Part shown: positions 47,354 to 58,214 of the stretch, piece after piece
How positions within the stretch are numbered: the stretch's first letter is position 1
Layout: each line of letters starts with the position of its first letter
Assembly (NCBI GenBank): GCA_013368315.1
Contig: JAACJM010000063.1
Coordinates: 332,118 to 396,117, forward strand
DNA: 64,000 nucleotides
DNA from: Tetrapyrgos nigripes
Taxonomy: Eukaryota; Basidiomycota; Agaricomycetes; Agaricales; Campanellaceae
Direction of reading: 5' to 3'
Position numbers and translations under genes: made by a program
The notes under the pieces: model-generated
What the model was told of the DNA's origin: nothing
The model's database searches: none
Seen by the model: only the letters and a program-made list of their open reading frames with translations

Positions 47354-48700
47354 TCTGCAGACTTCTCTGAACTCTGGATAGATGGTCCATTTGGACTCCT
47401 ATCTGCACCTGTATCTGTGCCTCAGATATACGGGATTTCTGGACATGTATCCGGAGCTTTAAAAGGTTACCTTTCTTTTGTTCGAATAGCTATACAAATT
47501 AGGCATCTTTTTGTACATCTTTACATAGATTACATGTGCCATCTTTTCATTTACCTATCAAGTGTAATTAGGGGTTTCCAGATGTACGTTCTATCTGTAC
47601 GAATATTTAGAGTCAAAATATAACATTTATTTGTATATATATCTGAACTCCAAATACATCCTACTTTCGTACACCTATCTGCTCATCTATCCGTCGAGCC
47701 GATAGAAACGTACTTCCGGCGTGCTAATTCGCGTCGGACGAGGTTATGTATAGTGAGGTATAGATGTACAAAATTTGTTGCATATCCATAGTACAGAGTA
47801 GAGCAACTGTGTCTTATAACAAGTGAGCGATGGTGTTTACAGGAACGGATTCTTTGCTTATTAGGCGCAGAGTTGTCCAGACGGTAATGTATTTGGTACA
47901 GGTCGACTGCCGACAGTTTATGAAGGACATGAATGTAATTCTCGACCAATAGTGTCAGGTCTCGGGAGCAAGTGCTTGCAGCGCGACGAAGGAAGTCGGT
48001 AAGAGTCATGATTGTAGACGAAGGAAAGATGGAAAGGAGTGGAATGGAACGACGCAGAAGTTTCTACTCGCAACTGGCCGTGAAGAATTTAAACTCCACT
48101 CGGCCACGGAGGCATGATGTCATTCGGTTGGACACTCCCTCCTCGTAATGGGTTGATATTTTGCACCCCCTCACCAGTGCTGCGGATATCGAATATCGAT
48201 GTCTGATGTCAAGGCCTGCGTATTGGCGGTAGACAACAGGAAGCCGGAGTGAAGAGTCGATGAATACATGCTTCATAGCTATTCTCAACCCATTGGATAT
48301 ACTGACTTTCTTTGGTATCTTGTTCCAGCTATTCTCTCAATTTCCGCATTGTTCTGCGCTCCGGGTCCAGCTTTGAGGCCTTTTTCCTATAGAGACATGT
48401 TTAATTTGCGTCATCAGCTCCAGAAATATGTGAGAACTGAGATTCTATCTCATCGCTCCGACACAGGTTACATTCAAGCATCAAAGGCTGACCTTCCAAC
48501 TTCAATCAATACCTTTAATGGCGAATGCTTCCCTAGCTCTGACGTGAATCGATAGCAAAAAAAGCCAACCGTGGAATCGGTGGCTACTTTCTTGATTAAT
48601 AGTGGAGCAATATCTGTGTACAATACTCAGTGTAAAATACGCCCCGTCGTGAATGCTGAAACTAGTGACGAGATTCTGACCTTGATCACTCATACTCTCC
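47354..48700. other. No gene recognised
   Basis: 47400-47690 is rich in short words such as ATCTGTAC and ATCTGCACC. A 108-codon frame on the minus strand (47683-48009) and a 95-codon frame on the plus strand (48268-48555) have no recognised motif. The motif TATCCGTCGAGC...CGGCGTGCTAA near 47690-47725 weakly recalls the MITE at 3104-3215. Confidence 0.35.
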
Positions 48701-48717
48701 CTCTACATTCCTCTATG

Positions 48718-49738
48718 TCTCAACAATCTTCTGTCTTACTTGTCCTCTTCTTCACAGGATGGGTAGGAGCATTGACGTTCAGCTTATCAAGTTTACTCAT
48801 AATTCCGACTTCTTTCGCATTACTAGGGTCACATCTTGTTTTATGGCGAGATTTATTCTTTTTTGTCCGATAGAAACTCCCTTTTGACATACAATCTAAA
48901 CAGGCTGCAACCTCGTTCTATTCGGCATTAATCTGTTCCTTCTTCGACAGCGGCAGCATGGTAGTAAAGGGGAACACAAAGGCAACATGCTAAACCTGAT
49001 CTCTACGGCCTTGCTATTCGTTTTTACTACAATGATGGCTGTGATCGTAACCATTCAGACAGTCGCGGAGTTCTTGGAACAAAATCCCCCAGATGGAGAT
49101 CTGTTAGTCTCAAAGGCTCATATCAATTTGGCTGTGTGCAAGTAAGTGAAAGGAGCTTTTCCTACTGACTCGAAATGCTCATTCATCATTCTATTCCTTT
49201 GGATACTTTCATAGCACCATTTCCTTCATAACTGTCTTGCTCACTGAGTAAGCTGGCTCGACGTGAGCTTTAACTCGAAGTCTAACTTTTTTTCAATTCA
49301 AAAGTACAACTGCAAACTGTATCCTGGTAAATGGTCAGACGACTAACAATCAGATCTAGAAGTCTCAATGCAACACAAAACTGTTATTTTAGGTCTATCG
49401 GTGCTTTGTTATCTGGGGCCGGTCCTTTAAAATCATCGTCATCCCAATGTTACTCATTCTGGGTGAAATTGGTGGGTATCACCTCTATTAGTGTTGAAGT
49501 TTGGTTTGACATTCGCGCTCATTTAGCTACGTACTGCGCTGAGATTTCCGATTATCTCAAATTGCCTTTTGCCAGAAACATCTCACCCAACGCTGAACTC
49601 GAAACGAATCTTGAAAAAGTCGAAAGACTTACGATTGCGATTATAGTTCTGAATTATGGAAAGCAGGAAGGGCCCGCTCATAAGCGCGCCACAATTGATT
49701 GCCGAGCATTCAGACCCCAGAGACTCTGGATCGTGTGA
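48718..49738 (+). pseudogene. Integral membrane protein remnant
   Basis: Hydrophobic stretches lie in several plus-strand frames: VLLVLFFTGWVGALTFSLS (48745-48810), LVLFGINLFLLRQRQ (48908-48955), and NMLNLISTALLFVFTTMMAV followed by IVTIQTVAEFLEQNPPDG (48985-49105). The order resembles the first helices of the multi-pass membrane proteins abundant in mushrooms (YGINVVLF...LLRKR...LFVLAT). Stops and frame changes interrupt it and no complete set of helices is readable. Identification is tentative. Confidence 0.35.
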
Positions 49739-49969
49739 CTATTACCATATGTACCTTTTTATTTAAAACTTCTATTTAAAAACTCCGATGTGCGACTCCT
49801 ATTCATAATTTAAGAACTCCGCTGCACTCAAGCAGCGTCCATCTGTTGTGGCAGAATCAGGTAGTCCAAGGGAGGGGTAGAAAGAGAATCTCTATTGTTC
49901 CACAGGGACAATACAGTACCAGTAGAGAGATTATTGAGTAGTAGATACGTAGTAATAGGCTTTGTGGGC

Positions 49970-50105
49970 CACCGCTTCGCGTGGCAATAGAGGCTGTTAA
50001 TTCATGGTTGAAAAAAAGACCGGATGCCGAGGTATCCAAATTACATAGCCATACGCGGAAACATCAGATTATAAGAACGAGACCCTAAAGGGCCTCGTAA
50101 TACGC
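49970..50105 (-). repeat. Dispersed repeat R2, copy B
   Basis: The reverse complement starts ATTACGAGGCCCTTTAGGG and runs through GGATACCTCGGCATCCGG to a T-run, matching 8328-8425. Its far end carries a hairpin, GCCACCGCTTCGCGTGGC, also seen in R1 at 487-506. Both tips of the repeat can thus fold. Confidence 0.65.
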
Positions 50106-51301
50106 ACCTAATAGAACAAGCATGAGATGTTCTAACTTGGCGAGGAGGAAAAGAAAGAGAAAAAGAAGACTCAAGTCGCTGACTTTGACAATAACGTTAG
50201 AGACCACAGTGCTCGAGAAATTACTCTAATAGGAAGGAGTCTAGATTGCATCCATGCCTCAGAGCTGGGATAACACCAGATGTATCCACCTCGATGAGAA
50301 GGCTCCTCCCGCACCTAATCCTAATTGAAGAGTCTTCAGCTGTCTGAGCTCCTGTAGCACTTCGGTTCACCTTTCCATCCTTTAATTGTGTTTTAAATGA
50401 CATTTACAAAAATCTAATCATCGCTGTGAGTACATCTCGAATTTTTATCTCCCCTCTCTTATATCCATCGCGCAGGACCCCAGGGCTGTCCACTGCTTCA
50501 TTGTCTCACATGGATATACCTTCGCGCAGGACGTCCACTGCTTATACCTCACTGCCTCCGTGGCCACCATTGTCTCATCTCGTTTCATTTCCACTATATG
50601 TTTCTGATTTCTCCCTTCATTTCAATTTATTACAATATATCCCCTTAGTACCATAGATTGACTCTCTGTTACACATTTTTCAGTTTCACAACATACTTAC
50701 ATATACACTGAGAAACTCATCCCATCTCCCCTCACTCTATAATTTCTTTAGTGTCCTCACGAGTTTCTCAGTCTCTATTAGCGTACTTTGCATTACCCGC
50801 CCTCCACTCCCACTTTCATTTCTCTAGTGTAGACTTTGTACTTAGCGCTGCTGAGCCTCATTACGTCGAAATATACCCAGGGGAGTCGCTGTTTCAGGAC
50901 TCCCATGATTTGCCTATCTTCTCTGTCTCGAAATTTGTCCCAGGCGATACCACAAGATGATTAGTCATAACAGCTGCAATAAAGAAAACAAAAAGGCGTG
51001 AGTTTGATGAGTACTAGTGTACATGTCATTTGGCATAGTCCTAGTAGTACTAGATGGCAAGAACTTATCGAGGTGAGGGCCCTCGGAATGTGTGACAGGT
51101 TAATTAGGCCTAGGGATGCAGGGTATGCACAGTATGTAGCCTAACATACATCAATAGGTCCTTCTCTACATATTGACATACATATTCATTGTTCAAATAG
51201 AGAGGAGAGGATGGGAAAGGACAATGTGAATGTGCTGTTTGAGGGTTATGATTGCCAATTTAGGAGATAATTTCAAGGGGGCCGGGAAATTTAGCTGAGT
51301 G
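50106..51301. other. No gene recognised
   Basis: Open frames at 50426-50656 and 50751-50960 (+) are short, with pyrimidine-rich codons and no motif. The stretch could be promoter-like DNA of a lost gene. I see nothing else definite until the hAT element. Confidence 0.35.
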
Positions 51302-51309
51302 ATATAGGG

Positions 51310-52161
51310 CAGTGTTGGAAATTAATGACTTATTAAGGGTGATTTCTGAAGCTAAGTCCTTAACTCTTAATAACCCTTAACTTAAGTGCACATATTAAGT
51401 CTTAATTTTCAAGCAAGACTACTTACCTAGAATTATCCTTCAAAGTCATCACCTGAACCCTCAAGTTCCCCGTCATCTGGTGGCTCATCTGAATACTCAG
51501 CTGCCAAAAGCTCCATCATGTGCACCTCATTGTTGTAAACTTGACGCTGGTCCAGATGTATAAAATCATCCAGTGACTTCTTCACAGTACCTCCAAATAA
51601 CTTTTCAAGGGTGATGGGCAACCAGCTGTGGTTGCTTCTCTCCATCTCTGGGCACCAATCTGTCTGACACTAGGAACATTTTGCAGAGCTAATTTTGTGT
51701 TAGAAATGAACTTGGATTGAGGGATATAGCTATGCACCTGTTCTGAATCATTCATCATTCAAATCCAGCACTTCTTTTCCATCGTCATCCAACTGTATTG
51801 CCATTCCTTCAGGTCTGTGTTGCTGAATGCAGCCAAGGCACCATGCTCGGAAGTGAGATGAGTTGGATTTTGAGTCGGCTCTATGAAAGTAGGCCCATAA
51901 AGCACCCTTCGCAGCAGGTTGGCAGCAGGCATGGTCAAGTGTGGTGAAGCAGAGTCTGAAAGACATATTGAGGAATGACCAAAAGAATGTAACTTCTTAT
52001 AAATTGTACGCCTCAGTGGCCACTCACTTAATTCAGGATTTTAGTGTAAGTAGCATGTCAAGAACATTCATCTACTTAAGGGTAAACTAAGGGTTATTAA
52101 GGATCAGTTCTGATGTTAAGGCTTAAGTTAACTTAAGGGCTAAGCCTTAAGTCCAACACTG
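51310..52161 (-). mobile_element. Truncated hAT element, 852 bp
   Basis: The terminal inverted repeats begin CAGTGTTGGA, typical of hAT ends, and the element is flanked by the 8-bp duplication ATATAGGG (51302-51309 and 52162-52169). Subterminal TTAAGG/CCTTAA words are repeated. The minus strand encodes only an N-terminal transposase remnant (51748-51966), and the catalytic part is missing, so it cannot move on its own. Confidence 0.88.
51748..51966 (-). pseudogene. hAT transposase BED-type zinc-finger remnant
   Basis: The 72-residue frame contains LWAYFHRADSKSNSSHFRAW followed by CLGC and then QQH. This W-x-(Y/F)-F...C-x2-C pattern followed by His is that of BED zinc fingers at the N-terminus of hAT transposases. 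An acidic C-terminal piece (51433-51645, DEPPDDGELEGSGDD) may be the following exon. The RNase-H-like catalytic and dimerisation domains are absent. Confidence 0.55.
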
Positions 52162-52859
52162 ATATAGGGTTGGTTGGTTTGGTCCCAGGGCCCTTAAATT
52201 TTTTTCTTGTGGAGAAAATTTGGGTGGTTCAGGCCCAAAATTTGACCTAGCGATTCTGATGGAAAATATCCCTCAGAGACTCAGACAATTGCAGAAACAT
52301 GACTTTCCCTCATTGGAACACATAGTTCTGGCAATTTCTTGAGCGTCTCAGTAAGCTGCCGGAGTTCGGCAAAGTTATATCTGGCTGGAGATGTGTCCAA
52401 ATTGGGTATATGCTACCATATATGGAAGAATGTGGTTGGTTGGTTCAATGGCTGAAGGGCTTAAAAAATTTTCCGACCCTATATCCTTAAAATTTTTTCC
52501 CCAGCCCCCTTGGATAATTTCCCATCCCTTACTCATGTAGAGATTTGGTCCTGCTGGAGGAATCTCTTTGGAATTGGTATGGTCACACTGAAGTATATCC
52601 AAGAAGTGTAGATAAATTATAGAGAACTCTCCAGATGTGGAGGGAAAGGTATCAAAGTATGTAGAGCCGAACATAAGTTGGAGCAAAATGCCTGCCAGGT
52701 AGTCATGTGACTTCCACATGGCCAGTTTCTCCTGTGGCTGAACGGATTTTTACCCTTTTCAGCCTTTCTATGTACATTTTATGTACAATTTGACATACAT
52801 ATGCATTTCTACATTCATGCCACTATAATACTTGTTGAGGACTACTTTGGGAACACAGC

Positions 52860-53460
52860 TAAACCCATCCATTGACAATAATCATTACAGTCATGCTCAA
52901 GAGGAAATTCTTTGAAGCATTCATCAATATTGCCATCACCAAAAAGGGTTGATCTCAATTGAGCTGCTGCTGCATCATCACCATCTACTTCTGGTCCATA
53001 AATGGATTTTGAGCAGCATTGACCCTATTAGCAATGGCATTTGGATCAGGAAATGAGTGCCATATTGGTGGTAGTGGTGGACCCATTGAATGCAATGTGG
53101 ACTGTCCAGTAAGAGCTGCAGAAGCTGAAGAAATGTTGAAATATATCAACAATAAGCTGAGATTACAGTGATGCAGACAGAGTGTTCACCTGAAGTGGCC
53201 TGCTCAATTCTTTCATTGAAGTATGCTTTGCAAGCAACACATACATGTTTATACTGGCCATCAGGAGATCTAAACCAGGAGTGGTCTTCCCCTGCATTGA
53301 CAAGTTTGCCACATTTAGATCATTCACATATGAAAGCCTTATCAGAAAAATCAAGTCAGATAGGAACATAAGGTTAAAAATTGGATCATACTTGGCTGGC
53401 CTTCTTGTCAGATGTGAATGGCACAATGGGAATGGTAGACATTGAAGAATCAAATTGACG
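52860..53460 (-). pseudogene. Unidentified zinc-binding protein fragment of a transposon
   Basis: On the minus strand the frame near 53180-53320 reads KCGKLVNAGEDHSWFRSP and then HVCVACKAYFNERIEQ, two Cys-x2-Cys pairs that could bind zinc. Further on (about 53130-52990) it reads SMGPPLPPIWHSFPDPN, a Pro-rich linker. Introns or stops break it. It lies upstream and opposite to the DDE gene and may belong to the same mobile element. Confidence 0.35.
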
Positions 53461-53514
53461 AATTGACGATATCGAATGAGACATATATATACTTTCATGA
53501 CTGCCATAGGCCAA

Positions 53515-54300
53515 CGGCTTGATTGTAGCAGCCAAAAATCCTCATGTTATGGCCAATTGCCTTGAGGCTTACTGCTGAATACATCTGTACTATCTGATTA
53601 TAACAGTGAGTGGTCAAAATGTTACGGCCAACTGCCTGGAGGCTTACTGCTGAGTACACCTGTATTATCTGATTGTAATGGTGAGCGGTCAAAAAAATCC
53701 TCATGGCATAATGGTAGCAGTGAGCAGCCACAAATCTAGTGGCCAAAATTCCTCATGTTACGGCCAACTGCCTTAAGGCTTACTGCTGAGTACATCTGTA
53801 CTATTTGATTATAATGGTGAGTAGTCAAAATGTTACAGCATAGGGGGTGAATGTCAACAAAACATTACAGGTGAACATCAAAATATGCATGTTATGGCCA
53901 ACGTCTCGAGGCTTTCTGATTGTAATGTATGTGTCAAAATTCAAAAGATGTACGGCCAATGTCTCAAGGCTTTCATGGCATAATGGTAGCAGTGAGCAGC
54001 CACAAATCCAGCGGCCAAAAATCCTCATGTTACGGCCAACTGCCTTAAGGCTTACTGCTGAGTACATCTGTACTATTTGATTATAATGGTGAGTATTCAA
54101 AATGTTACAGCATAGGGGGTGAACGTCAAACGTTACAGGTGAACATCAAAATATGTATGTTACAGCCAATGTCTTGAGACTTTCTGATTGTAATGTACGT
54201 GTCAAAATTCAAAATATATACGGCCAACATCTCAAGGCTTTCTGATTGTAACAGTGAACAAAATGTTACGGCCAACTGCCTTGAGGCTTACTGAACGTGG
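53515..54300. repeat. Composite minisatellite
   Basis: Units built on GTTACGGCCAACTGCC, GAGGCTTACTGCTGAGTAC and GATTATAATGGTGAG start near 53541, 53619, 53753, 54026 and 54266. They alternate with a second unit type (GTCTCAAGGCTTTCTGATTG, near 53889, 53950, 54165 and 54220). A longer block, 53755-53880, recurs at 54028-54150, so the array is higher-order. It lies just upstream of the transposase gene. Confidence 0.85.
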
Positions 54301-54472
54301 TGAGTGGCCAATGATCGTTCAACATGCTTTGCAGTATATCATACCTCTGCTGGACTATAAAAGCTATCCTGCTACTGCATTATCTACACAATCATGGGTT
54401 TCAATAAACCAAACTGTTTGTACAATTATTTATCAACTTGTATCAAACTGACTCTTTTCTTCTTCAGCTCCA

Positions 54473-56318
54473 TTGGAGGAAATTACCCCAGATATCACCA
54501 AATATTGGAATTATGGATGGGATGATGTCAAGATCTTGTGTACTCTTAAGGATGATCATTGCTTTGACACTGAAAAATATGGTCTAGGGTATGAAATCTA
54601 CTTCATGTCTGGGGTATGTTCAGCTAAATTTCAACTCTACAGAATCAGGAAGTTTCATAAGATGAGGGAATCTCTGGGATTGATTAGGACTAGAAGTGCT
54701 GGTATTTCAGTTTTCTATTGTGCTCAATGTGACTGTATCAATTCTAACTGTCTGTATACCAGAATACCAAGTCTCTGATATCATTAAGCCCATGACAGAG
54801 TTGCGACAAATGTTTCCAATGGCTGGTTGGAAGAAACGCCAAAAACATGACTATAATATGGAGGTGACCAGGTATGTGCTCAGTCAATTTATGAAGATAT
54901 TGAATTGAGAGATATTACAGGAAGGTGATTATTGAATATATGCAAGAGTATGAGCCAGATCTTCTCTGGGGATGCAAGCGAAGGCAGCTTAGATGACATG
55001 TATTCTGGGCTGCTGGAGTGAATGATGTTTGGTGTGTTGATCAGCATGATAAGCTTAAGAAGCATGGCCTGGCACTTCATACTGGTTCGTAAATTAAATT
55101 ATAGAAACCTGAAGAAATTGTGATTCTGATCAATTTTTGGATATACTCTAGGCAAGATGAAATGGCTGAAGGTTTGGTGGACAAACTTAAATCCTCATCT
55201 CATATTCCACTATTATCTTGATTGTATAAAGAGTGATGGCTGTAAGTGCAATGCTTCTAAGGTTATAAACTCCCAATTGAATGTCTGTATTTTAGATGTA
55301 CCTCTGATTACACAGAGTGACCCAGGCCCAGAAAACTTTTGTTTGGCTAAAGGACACTCCTTTATTTGACAGAGTCTTGATCCTTCACTTGAAGACACAT
55401 TGCAATATCGATATATGAAGGAAAAAAATAATACCCCTCCAGAGATTGTCTGGTCAAATCTGCAATGTAACTTTATGCCAGGATTTGAGGACATTTTATC
55501 AAACCCAATGTCGACTACAGCTGTGACAATGCACTTCAATAGTGAGTTTGAATTTAAGCAAAGAGCCCAATAAGTGCTGACTCATTTTCCTAGTAATGTA
55601 TTCAAATGGGTATTTATTCCTTGGTTTCAAGCAGAACTGAATCACTATGTCTACCTTGTGAACAATACTGCAAAAAGGGCCCAGAAACACAAGATTTTTC
55701 CCCATGGTCCTCCTAATGATATTGACGCCCATCCAGAGGGGTACCATGTATGTGATTTCAAGGTGAGTGATTCTGTTCTAGCCATTGGTGTAATCTCACC
55801 CTAGGTTGGCAGGTTTTGATTGATCCAGAGGGAGATTATATCAAGAGAGCTGAACAGCTTTATGCCCTCCTGATCATGAAGTATTTCAGCTTGTTTGATC
55901 CTGAATTTCAGCGCTGCATCTCAGCTTACCATGTTCAGCTGGATTCACCCACTATAACTTGTCACAATGTGTGGAATGTGTATGAGGACTTGCTGTCTAT
56001 GTTTGAGGCTAACATTCCCCTTGTGGAGACCCTTTGGTCTGCAGCCTTATGTTGATGACAGGGAGATATTTGTGAATGAAATTGCGTGAGGCTCTTCAGT
56101 GTGACCTTGGAGATGTCATTGAAGAACTTGTGCCTCTGGGATATAATGAAGAGACAGGCTATTTGGGGGGTTTTAATGGAGGCTTAGGCTTAGGTGAAGA
56201 TCAAGAGGAAGAGGATATAGCAGATAGAGTAGTGACTTCAGTTCAGATGAGGAGTCTAGTGATGACTAGTCCTGTATCCTGTAGTAGCCACATCTGTCAA
56301 TTTCAATTTCTGAACTGA
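54473..56318 (+). pseudogene. Decayed DDE-integrase-core transposase
   Basis: Blocks in several frames form the basidiomycete integrase-core protein family. They are MTELRQMFPMAGWKKRQKHD (about 54790-54850), HVFWAAGVNDVWCVDQHDKL (54997-55056), KWLKVWWTNLNPHLIFHYYL (55160-55220), VPLITQSDPGPENFCLAKGH (about 55297-55357), EIVWSNLQCNFMPGFEDI (55443-55496), FKWVFIPWFQAELNHYVYLV then NNTAKRAQKHKIFPHGPPND (about 55603-55722), and LIDPEGDYIKRAEQLYALL (about 55815-55870). WCVDQHD and QSDPGPEN supply two of the acidic residues of the DDE site; the third is not assigned. TGA codons at 54994-54996 and 55367-55369 stand where Arg is expected. It is dead as it stands. Its termini were not found. Confidence 0.72.
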
Positions 56319-56737
56319 CCTTCTGGGTTGCAATGTTTCTGCGCGATTTTCAGGATTTAGACCAGGAGTAGGATGTAGATTTACCATTCTACATGTCCAG
56401 GGGAGTTATTTTTGGGGAAAATGAGTCCAAAGGCTCTTAAAGTGTAAGTCGTGTCGCCTGTTACAGTGCGGTACGGCAATTGCCGAAAGATTTCCCGCGG
56501 TCCTTCTGAGCGGTTTTGGGCCGCCGTCTGGATAAAAATGGGTTCCGAGTACTTCGTCAGCTGACATAGGTGCCATAAATGAAGAATAAAGACCATGAAC
56601 AAAAAAATCATGCAAAGGAACAACAAAGGAATGTAAAAGACGTGCGAGTACCTGATTTCCTTTTTTGGGGTTTATGTGTAAATAAGCGCTGACGGCTAAA
56701 ATCAATCGAAGCTGTTGAACGCGCGTCTAGCAGAAAA

Positions 56738-57203
56738 CGAATACATTCACAGACTCAAACAGTGGCGGCCGTTGAAAATTCCTTTTCCTTTTGGGCAAAA
56801 GTTCTCACGCTGCCCAATACTTTCTTCCTCCTCGTCGGCACCACCAAATGGATTGAATAGTTGTATTTGAGGTACCAAAGTAGCTAGAGGTATATATGGT
56901 GTATCTAGGTACTAATATGTGATATTAGACCAATCCTGGCTTGTTTGTGCTGTAGGCTGGAATAACAAAAATGACATATATGGCAAGCAGTGGACATGTT
57001 AAAACCAACTGTACAACACAGACATGCTACTAGTTGCTTTTATATCAAATACAGGCAGCTGTGCACTACCAAAAGAATCTACACTATGTCGACGAGAGGG
57101 AAGGGTATCTGGGCAGCCGTGAGAACTTTTGCCCAAAAACGAACAAGGAATTTTCAACGCGCCACTGTATACGTCTGTGAATGTATTCGGCCTGCCGAAG
57201 AGG
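56738..57203. mobile_element. Fold-back MITE, about 465 bp
   Basis: Arms at about 56738-56830 and 57105-57203 are inverted repeats: GAATACATTCACAGAC, CAGTGGCG, GTTGAAAATTCC, GGGCAAAAGTTCTCACG, GCTGCCCA. The centre (56870-57090) is non-coding. CAGTGGCG resembles Tc1/mariner tips, but the arms continue outward past it and the duplication is unclear, so the class is left open. Confidence 0.7.
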
Positions 57204-57219
57204 CTGAGTAAACATGAGT

Positions 57220-57930
57220 AAACAGCACATGTATAATAATTTATTCAAAAATCGAAGTGTCAGGGGTCCTACTGCCTTATTTATGCTCCATCACCGCGCT
57301 TATGCTCGCTTAAGTGAGCAAGCCCTTCCTGCTTGAGCGGGCCCTTCCTGCTTTCCATAGTAGTCTACCTCGACTACGCTGTAGCCACTTTGACCCAAAA
57401 CGCGGTGACTGGGGCCCTCAAAGATGATGCACCGCCACTGGTCGGGTTACAGCCACTGTCCGAAATTGGAAGGCGGCCTCAGGCCTGAATCCGCGGCCGC
57501 CTGATATACTTCGCTCCCCCATTATAGCATTTGGGTTTTACTCGGGCCGAAGGCCCCAAATGCGAAGCATTTTAAACGTTGAACACCATTTCCAATTTCC
57601 TTTTCTGGTGTGATCGTTCCCTTTTAGGCAAATATTTGCTGTTGCTTGGCTGTACCTTTCCCGGCTTGCCGCTGGCATGGCACATCTTTCATTTTTCACT
57701 ATCCTCGCGTCACTGGTTCCACCAGTGACCAAGGTGGCCGCCGATTTGCCCCGCCGCCTCTCTGTGCCAGTTCCAGGTGATGCTTTGTTCTTCTCATCCA
57801 TGTTTGTGGCTTTACTAAGGATTCGAGGGCGGAGCGGATGACGTCTATGAAACGGGAATATGGAAGCCGGAGAGGAGCGACGGCTGGGTCACTTGTACAA
57901 GTATAAATAACTGCAATAATAACCTAAAAA
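57220..57930. other. GC-rich non-coding region with hairpins
   Basis: No gene is supported. Two adjacent hairpins, GGGCCGAAGGCCC and AAATGCGAAGCATTT, lie at 57544-57574, both with GAA loops. GCCCTTCCTGCTTGAGCGGGCCC and GCTTAAGTGAGC form further dyads near 57305-57350. The base composition is clearly richer in G+C and CpG than its surroundings. Confidence 0.45.
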
Positions 57931-58204
57931 GACATAAAGGAATGGCGTGCACATCAATCTACCCTCACAACTTCCAACCCCCAGTCAATCCCATCACATT
58001 CTCCGGATCCACAGCAGCCCTAATCTCCCTCAATCTCGGCAGACTCTCCCCATACATCAACTCAAGCGGTGTCCCCTCCAACGCATAATTCGGATACCTC
58101 AAATCATCGGCCTTACTCTCCCCTTCCTCAATCGCCCTATCCTGAATAACCTTGGAAAGATCCTTCAACGCCCCTTGGAAGTACTCAAAATCACTCGTAT
58201 CATC

Positions 58205-58214
58205 GAATAAGATC
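58205..58214 (+). repeat. 10-bp target-site duplication, left
   Basis: GAATAAGATC here and at 59625-59634 flanks the inserted element. Removing the element and one copy restores the oxidase frame exactly (W-I-L-F-D-D). Confidence 0.9.

Noticed and set aside
54473..56318. Retroviral or LTR-element pol gene
   Set aside because: Only an integrase-like core is present, with the DNA-transposon-type surrounding blocks (VDQHD, SDPGPEN, FIPW). There is no reverse transcriptase, protease or LTR nearby.
57538..57801. 87-codon minus-strand frame as a gene
   Set aside because: It lies in a GC-rich, hairpin-bearing stretch and has a basic low-complexity composition and no family motif.
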